Source: Diplosphaera chodatii
Taxonomy: Eukaryota; Chlorophyta; Trebouxiophyceae; Prasiolales; Stichococcaceae
NCBI GenBank assembly: GCA_032358165.1
Contig: JAALGY010000015.1
Span: forward strand, 62,001 to 126,000
Direction: 5' to 3'
DNA: 64,000 bases
Position numbers and translations under genes: made by a program
Shown: positions 43,200 to 52,645 of the stretch, piece after piece
Position numbering within the stretch: position 1 is the stretch's first letter
Layout of the letters: every line of letters starts with the position of its first letter
Notes under the pieces: generated by a model
Databases searched by the model: none
What the model saw: the letters and a program-made list of their open reading frames with translations, nothing else
Told to the model about the DNA's origin: nothing

Positions 43200-45415
43200 A
43201 TGTCGCTGAGCTTCAGCTTTGCCACGCCCGCCGGCACAGTAACCGCAGGCGGCTCCGCATCTGACGGCGGTACCATGGCGAGCAGCGATGCCATTGCCAA
43301 GGGGCCAGGCCAGGTGCGGGCGCGGCACAGTCTGCTGTGCAGCGATGTCGGTGCAGCAAGAGAAGAGCTTGTGCTTGTCATATCTGTGACCGAGCCACAC
43401 TTCATCATTAGCTGTGTGAGACTGCAGATGCGCACTGCCCCTGCATTTGCCGATCAGTAGTGTGAGGTCATCGGTTTGCATGTGAGCACTGCGCATGACT
43501 ACATGCTGGACCTTTTGGATGCCGAACATCTTGGGACACCAAAGATCACATCCGCAGGCATATTAGAAGGTTATGATATCAATGATGCAATGACAAACGT
43601 AGTGTCCCTTTGCACGAGCAGGCATCCACGCCGGAGGACATCCCGGGCGAGGACAAGCACCTGGCCAGCCGGCTGCGGGGCGCGGCGGAGGGCGCCATCC
43701 AGGGCTTCGCACCCATCCGCGGCATCCACCAGCACGTGAGCACTCCTGCCACCTGCACTCCAGCCCTGCCCAGATGAACTGGCATGCACCGAGCCTGGCA
43801 TCACGCTGACATCATGGCGAGCTGCAGCCCATCATACGCAGCGCAGCGTCCACGTCATGGATCGTCACCTGTTGCTAACGAAGACATCGTGCGGCAGATA
43901 GGATGACCTACTGATCCAATGGTGCATGCCACTGTAGGTCTGCGGCTTTCATGTGTATGCCCACGACTTCACACGGCAGGTGGGCACCAAACATGCAATG
44001 TGGCCACGTTGATCCGCTCCATCACTAGCGCTTGCGCATGGCTGTAGTTGTCACGCTGTGTCTGGCTGTGGCTCAAGGCGCTCACGTGACCGATGTCACC
44101 ACCTTACTGGCTGTAGGTCGAGGCGCATCACTACTGCAGGTAGCCGACAAGTTACGCACTTGGCCGCTGAATGGACCAACCAGGTGTTGTACAGTCCACG
44201 GCATGGAATCTTGTTGACACTTTTGCCTCGTGCACTGCAGCCACATCAATGAGGAGATGCGGCAATGTATCATATATGGTAAGGCAATGAGCTGCATGCA
44301 TGACATGTCAGGATGGTATACAACAGGTGTTCTAGCAAGATACCAAGTCCGAGGAGTTTATGTCTGTGCATGTATGCAGACAGCGACAAGTCCAATGCGC
44401 GCCTGATCGGCATCGAGTACATCATCTCGCGCCGCCTCTTCGAGGGCCTGCCAGCCGACGAGAAGAAGTTCTGGCACTCTCACGAGCACGAGGTGGGCGG
44501 GTCTGCTAGTGCCACATCTGGCATGTGTGCAGGGTCACCACAGCTGTGCTGTGGGAGGCTGTCCATGCGTGCGAGCAGCTTGAACAGTGCTCTCAGCAGT
44601 GCTCTGGACGACACTGCTGTGCTACGCAGCTATGCAGCCCATCCTGCAGTGTGTGACACACCAGGCGGCTGTATGGTTTCGCAGGTCATGTCGGGCATGT
44701 TGGTAGCGCCCCGTGTGCCGGAGCCTGCCGAGCGCCTGGAGATGGCTTCCCTCGTTGACACGTACGAGTGACCAGGGCGCATAAACGTGGCTGTCAAGCA
44801 GCGCAGTATCACCAGTCATGTGCACCAGTTGCTTGTTGAAAGCGCGACTTATTTTCTCATTGGTTTTCGCCGCTCTTTCAACCCATGTAGGTATGGCAAG
44901 ACCATCCACACATGGCAGTATGACAGGGGCGACACACTGCCCTTGGGTGGGTCTCCATGTGGTGTAAGGGGTCACCATTCCAAGTTCTGCCACGATGTTC
45001 TTGCGTGCCAAAGCAGAGGCTTGCAAAGGAACGGCCGTGTCTCTTTCTGCAGGCCCGCCGCAGCTGATGATGGCGCTGACAGAGGACGGTATGCTTGACC
45101 CTGAGCTGGTCAAGAAGCGCGACGCAGATTATGGCATCAGCACAGAGGCAAGTCGGCATGGCGATGTGTTCAGACCCAGGGCAGCATCTGTGGGTTTCCT
45201 CATGGCGTGGGTGCATATATGGCATGCTGGCCTGGCGCACCTTGGCAACAGCAATCAGATTGGACACACTGCAGGCAAAGGGAAAGGCACGGCAGAGCAG
45301 CATCACTCCGCCGTCGAGCTTGCCAGAGGGCTGCGACCCCTGGAAGAACGGCCGCAAGGCGCCACAGCTCCAGGCTGAGGATGTGGATGTCAAGATGCCC
45401 GGCAACTTTGCCTGA
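43200..45415 (+). CDS. Oil-body-associated protein (OBAP, DUF1264 family)
   Basis: Ten exons join in phase: 43200-43313, 43622-43735, 43938-43979, 44117-44139, 44241-44278, 44380-44492, 44685-44761, 44891-44946, 45053-45147 and 45275-45415, about 270 residues. The family core is clear: GFAPIRGIHQH, VCGFHVYAHDFTRQ, VEAHHYC, INEEMRQCIIYDSDKSNAR, LIGIEYIISRRLFEGLPADE, KKFWHSHEHE, GMLVAPRVPEPAE, TYGKTIHTWQYDRGDTLPLG, PPQLMMALTEDG and RDADYGISTE. Plant OBAPs coat oil bodies and affect their stability; DUF1264 proteins also occur in bacteria and fungi. Exon 4 is a 23-nt microexon, and the intron after 45147 starts GCAAGT. The N-terminal 38 residues, rich in Ser, Gly and Thr, are outside the family core. 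Confidence 0.95.
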
Positions 45416-45989
45416 GGCGCTGATACTGTTGCATGCTGGGCAGCCTGTGTCTTCGTTAGCAGTGTACCACATTCACTACTGCATAAGTGATTAGGATAAG
45501 GAGTGGCGGTAGGGCGGCGGTGTCCGGCTTAGCAGATAGACGGCAGCTTTTCAGTGTGGAAAATCCGAGATTGTTGGAAACTGCAACACCTAATGATGTC
45601 TCACCGTCCGCAGATAGTTGGCTATGGTCCTGAATACAGTAGCGGGTGCTGCACTTGCGAATGGTACCTTAAGTGGTTAGTCTGTTAACAGCCTCTTCCC
45701 ATTACACTGTATGCCATACTCTGTACGGCGAGCTGGAAAGGTTGTTGCCCCTATTGCAAGTCAGCTGCTGCTCTGCAACACTCTGTGGCACTGTCAAATG
45801 ACAGCTCGGCTACATGTTCTCAGCAGCCTGCTATGCTCTAGCGGGCCATGCTGCCTCCTTCTCGTGCTTAAGTGCGCTGCCTTCTCATCTTTGGTGCACT
45901 CAATATCCCTGATGCTTTCCGAGATGTTCCTGCTCAAGACCATGCGTCCAGGACATCCTGTACCATCCAATATTTACGAGCACCCCGAC
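45416..45989. other. Convergent 3' region OBAP / RINT1
   Basis: About 0.6 kb; nothing beyond presumed 3' UTRs. Confidence 0.35.
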
Positions 45990-48900
45990 CTACAGCCGCT
46001 GGCTGAGCACCCTGCGGGCCTGCTGCCCTGTCAGGCGCCCTGCCCCCGCAGCTCGCACAGCTGCCAGTCCTGCCTCCGGCGCAGCGTCCAGTGCAGCAGC
46101 CACCTCAACTGCCTGCATGTGCATATCAAAATTGTGGTTACACCCCATCTTATACAGCCTTCAGCACGCAGCTGCCCCAATAGCACGTCCATGGGCCGGC
46201 GCAACAGCAGACTTGTGCAAAGCAACAATTTGCTGTCTGGGCTTGGTAGCCTGGTGCAATCCCAACAGAGCAGTGCAGAAGAATCTGTGTTGCACATGTT
46301 CATGCGGGAGGGCAGACACATCAACAGCTTGCAGGCCGGCTCACAATGGCCAAATTGCTATCATGAGCAAGGAATCGAGGCATTTCGCACCCGACAAGCG
46401 GCTCAGTGTGACTTACATGGTCGGCAGGAAGTGCCAGCAGCGTGGCAGCGTCAGCCAGCTCCCGGAAGTGGGCCAGGGGTCGCCGGGTGTAGGGCGCCAG
46501 CAGCGCCGCCACCGCCTGCACGTCGCGTCCAAATTGCGCGGCGCCCTGTAGTGTGAACAGTGCTGCTTCACAAAGTGCTCGCTTCGTGACAGAAAGTGGA
46601 TTCGCATGGCAATATCCATCAGCCAACAACACCAAGCACATGTGGCAAATGACAGCGCCAGTGATACAGGGGCTCTGCAACAGCAGCACTAGCCCACCTG
46701 CGGCGAGAAGGCGGCCTCGGTGGCGACATCGTTGTAGAGCGTGCGGTTGAGGGCCACCGCCACCGCGCGCCACACCTGCACCAGCAACGCCAAAGCCCTG
46801 ACGTTGGCCTGAAACACGCACTCAGTCCAACGCCTGCCGATGCCAGGATAGGGTGTATGCTGCATGATGAGCATGTGCTCTTCGTCATTGGGAGCCACGA
46901 AATGACAGCAGGAACACGCGGGCGGCGCACACCTCCCGGAATGCCACCGCATCCAGGTGCGCCGACAGCCGGGCGAGCCCCTCCGCAGCCGCGGTGATGG
47001 CCGGCGCCAGCCGCTGCGACACCTCGCCCTCCTCCCTGCACGCACAGCAAACAATGTTGGATGACAACGCAAGCGTGTACATGAAAGAGGGCAATCAGGC
47101 AGCCGTGACGCCACCTCGTCGCGCGTTCAGCACCCTGACGGCCGAGCCAGCACCCACTTGCCCAGATGATGAGCAGCACGCCGCCTCAGCCAGCGTTGCG
47201 CCATTCATCATCTGCAATGTGCGCTGCCGGTCTGCATACCCAACACAGCCGCAAGAAAGGGGTGCCGAGGCGTCTGGGCGGTCCCGGACACCATGCTCAC
47301 CCCTCCGCTGCCGACGCAAAGGCGTCCAGGTTGAGGCGGTAGCCCTGGGCGGACTTGGAGAAGGCGGCCGCCAGGGCCTTGGCTAGCTTGAGGCCCCACT
47401 CGCGGCGGAAGGCGGCGAACTGCGCGGCCTCGCGCTCGAAACGGCCGCCGCGGCGGCGCGGCGTGCCCATGTCCTCGCTGCTGACCGCCGACTCGTTCTG
47501 CACACCAGTCATCGCCCCCTCGTGCACCTGCTCTGCTGCATGTACCTTGCGGAGTGCATGAGCCGGCGTGTGGCATATGACGCACCGTGCTGGCCCGCCA
47601 GCATGGCGGGGCCAACTGCCCACAGTCGAGGGTCAGGCAGCAGCGTGTGTGAGTGCCTCAGATGGCACGGCAACCTTGACAAACGTTGATTGAGGCGCGA
47701 ACGTGCCGGACCCCTCCCGCACCTGCAGGTCCAGCAGCAGCAGCTGCGCGGGGCCCTCCCGCAGGTGGTGCTCCAGGAAGTGCGCGCAGCAGACCAGGGC
47801 GGCGAGGCGGGGCCCCCACTCCGGCCCCGCGATGTCCTTGTACGCCGACGCCTGCTCCGCCGTGCGCCCCAGCCGCCGCAGCACCTCCCTGACCACCTCC
47901 TGTACACAGGGTCGAGCACACCAGCTTCTTCACAATTGGTGCAGGTCGACAAACATCTCCTGCTCATTCTGGAAAGCTGCTGATGCCGCATCGGCGGTAC
48001 GGTAACGATTCACCATGCTGCCCCACAGTTCACATGCCAAGCTCCACATGTTGCCTGTCCATGCTGCATGCAGATGTGCACATGCTCTCAGTCGGCGCTT
48101 CGTCAGAGATGTCTCGCAACCGAGTGCTGGTAAGCGTCAGACCTCGCACCTGCGGCACCGCTGTGAGGTACGCGCGGCGCTGGTGCAGCAGCGGCAGCCA
48201 GCCCGCGCGCTTCACGCCGCCGTTCACGGTGCCGAGCACAGCATCCGCGGCCACCGACGGCCAAAACTCCTGGCGCCAGGCCTCCAGCCTGCAGCAGCGG
48301 CCCAACAGTTTTGGTCTGATCCCCAGCGAGTGGTCTGATCCCCAGCGAGTGAAGGGTTCTCACACCATCCCTGCTCTCTCCGCAGCTGCACATCTGTGGT
48401 GCCACGGGTACCCATCCCTCCTTGGGGGGGTGCATATGGTTTGCACAGGAGGCATTCAGCAGGGGGTGGCGGGTCGCCAGGCACAGCCTGCTGACTGCAT
48501 AACAGCACCCAGACGCATCGGTGCGGGGGCGCCTGCGCACATGAGGCAGGTTTTGGGGTGTGGGGCTCAGGGTTTGAGCGCACCCGGAGGTGGGCGACGC
48601 CGGCTCGTCCAGGTCCATGGCGGCCCAGCCGGCGTCCAGCGGCTGCCAGGCCTGCGGCGCGTCCAGCGCCTCGCCCACTGCTTCCATTGCCTCCGCCCGT
48701 TCGGCCGCGAGCCACGCCTCCTGCCACTCGCCATCCTAGGGAATCAAAGACAACTTAACAGGTGTTGTCCACAAAGGACTACAGATGGCATGCATGGCTG
48801 TGTGCCTGCTTCCTTCTGTCACTGCGCGAGCAAATAGAGGCCTGCTGATGACCTCGCACCCTTGCCTGCATCCTCACGATGTGGGCTTGGAACAGAGGCT

Positions 48901-51338
48901 CGCTAAGGCATACATTCAGAAACCCACCTCGAAGATGACTGTGAGGCAGCCTTCTGTGGCGGCCAGCCCCGGCAGCTCATCCTCGCCTTCGTCCAGGGTC
49001 GCGTCCACGCTCACGCCCCGCAGCGGCGCGAGCTGGCGCTCGAAGGCCGCTGCTGTTGCAGCAAAGTGCGTCCACAGGCTGATGTCAGCAGCGCCCTCCG
49101 CCAGCAGCCTCGGCAGCACGTGCTCCCGCAGCAGCACCTTAACACCCTCCCGGACCGCGCGTGCAAACTCGAACTGCACATGATGCACCAACATCTCTGG
49201 AGCTGCAATGTGCCTGCATGGGTGGTTCCCCATTGCATCGTACATAAGACTTACTACCCCATGCTTCCATACTGGCCCCACAGACATGAAGCAAGCAGAC
49301 ACAGCACCTGGATGGCGTAGGCATTGGCGAGCTCGGCGGCTTGCACCGCGGGCTGCAGGGGCGTGAGCGCCGGGCCCAGGTCCGATGCCAGCCGCACCGC
49401 CGTGGAGAACAGCCACTCTGGGCGGTCCACGCGGTCGGTCGGCATGCCGCAGCCGCCAAAGTGGCGCCGCAGCCGCGCCACCAGCGGCGCGGCCAGCTCG
49501 GCGACACCCCACAGCGGCGGGCCCTCCGCCTTTCCATCCTCCAGCTGCAGGTTGCAAACCCACCCACTCGTTGTTCTAACTCACCTTGTCTCGCTTCCAT
49601 GGTCAGTGGTCTATAGCACGGCACATATGAGGTGCAGGACACTGCTCGCCAGCACCTAGCACTCTAGGGCCTGACCACGAGGACACCTTCTCGAAGCTGG
49701 AGGGGTCGTCCGCTCGCTGCAGGGCGAACATGGCGGCCAGCAGCTGCCGCAGCGCGGCCAGCAGCAGCTGGGACGCGCGCTCAAAGATGCGTGCCGCTGA
49801 CTTGGCGTCCACTGGTGCTGCTGCTGCTGCACCCGCGCTGCTGTTTGGGTCTGCCGCCGTGGCGATGGGCGGCGGCCAGCCCACCTGCTGTCACGCTGGC
49901 GCAATATCTGATTGGCTTTATACCATATGTGCAGACACACACCGGCGCAATGCCACTAGGCCAACGATGGCATAGGCCAGGCAGCAATGCTCACATGGAA
50001 TCAGTGGTTCACCACCACGCTTGCATGTGGCTGGAAACTCTGCTGAGCTGGGTCCGAACGCCATGGACTGTCCGATCCCACCAGCACACAGGGTCGGATG
50101 GGGTGTCAGCACAGCATTGACGCACCTCGGCGAGGCGCAGCTGCAGGGCGGCGAGCAGCGAGCCGTACAGGGTGTCGCGCACCGCGGTGGTGCGCCCCAC
50201 CGCCTCGTCAGCATAGCCTGCCAGGCACCAAGCTGCTGGTGATGCTGACGCAGCGCTCAGCTCTGTTGCCTGCAGCAATCAGATCACACACAGTATGCAC
50301 TAGCGGCATCACGACTGTGCTGCATGTGCCAACTGATGCATGCTATATAGCCCACTGCATCGTGCAAACGGCCAGCAAGCCACGCATGCAGATGCCATGC
50401 TCAGTGCTGAGCGCATGCCCAGCAGGATTGTCCGATCCTGCAGGCCTGGCGCACCTGCTGCGACGCGCTCTCATATGCTGTGAGGGCGGCCTCCACGGCG
50501 GGTGCATATGCTGCGGGGTCGTTGCTGGCCGCCTCCACACGTCGCATCGCGCCCTCAGCATGGCGGTTCAGCCCCTGGAGCTCCTGTTGCAAAGACCAGC
50601 CCACTGCTGGAAGTTTGCAGGCGGCCGCACCAGTCTACAACGTCCACTTGCCAGCATGTAACATTTCGCCGGTCCATGGCTTTGCTGACGCTCAGTATAA
50701 TGCTAGCAGAGCAGGTGCTTCAACCTCGCCGTCTTCTGCCCTGAGCAATGTTGACATGCTTTGATGTACCTGCAGTGCCTGCACGCTGGCGACGCCCGCA
50801 ACCAGCGCCTGCAGCTCTGCGGCCAGCCCCGGCAGCTCGCCTGGCAGCGGAGGCCCTGGAGCAGATTGGCCGCCGCCCCACGAATCTGCGTCCGCGCGCG
50901 CCACGGCAGCTGCGGCGCTCAGACGCTCCGCCAAGGCCTCACGAACCTGCCCACGCCACAGAACTGATGTCAGTACCACTGCATGTTTGTGACTGGTGTG
51001 GCCTTTCAAGCATCTGCTGCACATAGCAGCAATTTCGAGAGCTGCATCCAGACGACAAACATTGCGATAGCAACAGCACTGCAAGGCGGCCAAAGATTGC
51101 TTGATGTGAGCAACTGATTGCACAGTCTGACCTGCGACTGCTGTGCCGCAAGCTGCGCTGCTTCTGCCTGCAGCCGCTGCAGCCGCTGCGCTGGGTGCTC
51201 GCCACTGTCCGGTGCCTGCTGATACCCTGCGGTGCCATCCAGCTGCGTTGCCTCATAGGCCTCGTAGCCGCTGTGCATCATGTCCATGGGCACGTCACCT
51301 GCCATGTCCATATCAGCAGTTTGCATCGCCACTGCCAT
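45990..51338 (-). CDS. RINT1 / MAG2 / Tip20 family vesicle-tethering protein
   Basis: A subunit of the Dsl1/NRZ tether, which captures Golgi-derived COPI vesicles at the ER. Fifteen exons chain in phase, from 51338-51132 and 50946-50770 through 49544-49308, 49173-48928, 48735-48584, 48288-48150, 47899-47723 and 47497-47301 to 46112-45990, about 820 residues (Arabidopsis MAG2 is about 800). The N-terminal exon has a coiled coil (HPAQRLQRLQAEAAQLAAQQ). The family hallmark RVDRPEWLFSTAVRLASDL is in exon 6, followed by ISLWTHFAATAAAFERQL, EFWPSVAADAVLGTVNGG and FERASQLLLAAL-type helices. The start is the first ATG after an upstream stop. The 121-base gap to the METTL21-like stop is small, but the two genes have their own reading frames. 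It is the first gene to break the strict strand alternation with its upstream neighbour. Confidence 0.92.
48312..48349. repeat. 19-bp perfect tandem duplication in a RINT1 intron
   Basis: Two identical adjacent units TGGTCTGATCCCCAGCGAG, 24 bases upstream (minus strand) of the exon that starts at 48288. Confidence 0.95.
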
Positions 51339-51458
51339 GCTGCTGCTGCTGCTGCCGCGCGTGCCTGGTGCCTCGCTGAGCAACTTTCACAGCGTCAGGG
51401 CCGTACTGCCGGACAGGCTCCAGAGCGCCGAGCAGGATGCGCTGCTGCTGGCTCCTGA

Positions 51459-52425
51459 TCACGAGGCGGCCAGGGTGAGGTGCAGCACATGCATGCTGGG
51501 GTCGCGCCACTCGGGGTGCAGCTCTGCTGCGGGAACCTCCTCTGCTACCAGGCCGTAGCGCGGCAGCAGCCGCACTGCCTCGTCCGTCACAGGCGGACGC
51601 GACTCGTAGGCAAACAGGATGTGACTGCACGCAAGCAAACGTAGCAGACATAATGTTAGGTCTTGTATGCCACATCGGTTGGGTGTGCCAAGTACATATC
51701 TGTGCTTGTGAAGGTGTGATCATACATGAGGGCTGAGCAGAGGTGCACCTGTGTGGACCTGACAGTGCTGCGAGCGTGCTCAGCAGAGCCGGCAGGGCGC
51801 TGCTATTGTACGCCACGTCTGATGCCAAAATCAAGTCGAAGGGCGGCTGCAGGTGATCGACAGGGCAGCCCCACCGCAGCTCTGCCGCTGTGGCGCGGTT
51901 GCTTAGTTGATTGTCCTGTCGTCGATTGCACAATCCAGACATTTCATCAGTGACCTGCACGATGCATGTTACCGGCAGGTTCTGTGGTGGTGCACACATG
52001 AAGCTGACCACGATGTACCTGGATGTTGTGGCGCAGGCCCGGCAACACAGCCGCAAGATCTGTCAACACAGCTTGTGCACCCAGTGCAGCTGCCGCAAGG
52101 CCGACTATGCCGACACCAGCACCGAGATCAATAACCCGCTGCCCGGCCAGCGGCTGACTGCCTGCACAATGAGCGCATCATGAGTGCTCGGGCGCTGACA
52201 ATGCTGCCATGCATGGGCGTGTGAGCAATGTAGCATCCCGTTCCTCTGGCAGGCATGTCAGTACTGCAATTCAATGGTCTCACCTAGCGCCTTTGTGCTG
52301 TGCTCAAGGTAATGAGCAAGGACTAATCCTGCATCCCAGATCACAGCGCCAGCGTGATCATCCAAGTGAGTCTGATCAGCGATGCGCAGCTGTTTATCGC
52401 CAAGCACAACAATCCTGACGGCCAT
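51459..52425 (-). CDS. METTL21-like protein-lysine methyltransferase
   Basis: Four exons join in phase: 52425-52284, 52161-52019, 51954-51749 and 51624-51459, about 218 residues. The AdoMet-binding motif I reads RVIDLGAGVGIVGLAAAALG, followed by VLTDLAAVLPGLRHNI. The post-motif strand is FDLILASDVAYN, in the place of the DxxY-like motif of this family. The start MAVRIVVLGDKQLRI and AGAVIWDAGLVLAHYLEHS match the usual approach to motif I (IWDAxLxLAxYLE). The end HILFAYESRPPVTDE and WRDPSMHVLHL close the Rossmann sheet. METTL21 enzymes trimethylate Lys on chaperones or translation factors; the target here is not known. It lies just upstream of RINT1 on the same strand. Confidence 0.85.
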
Positions 52426-52645
52426 GTGATGCTGCGAGACGTGATTTGACTGCATAACAGCACGCTCATACACAATCAGCCGCTGCTAAAACCCGCCTGC
52501 TGCGAAATGGCACTGGCTGTTTCCTCCGTACCTCCCAGTGTCCATGTGTCCAATTCAGCGTTTGTGCTGCCTCCCGAGCAGCATATCAGTGTGACTTTGA
52601 ATCATGTTGCTCATGGCGTTGCGGCTATGAGGGTGCACCCAGCAG

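Noticed and set aside
45711..46556. 281-codon plus-strand frame
   Set aside because: It overlaps the last exons of RINT1 on the other strand and has no family resemblance.
52284..52291. A GC-AG intron in the METTL21-like gene
   Set aside because: A GC donor at AAG|GCGCTA would keep frame, but the GTGAGA donor a few bases on, paired with the acceptor at 52161, also keeps frame and restores a better approach to motif I.
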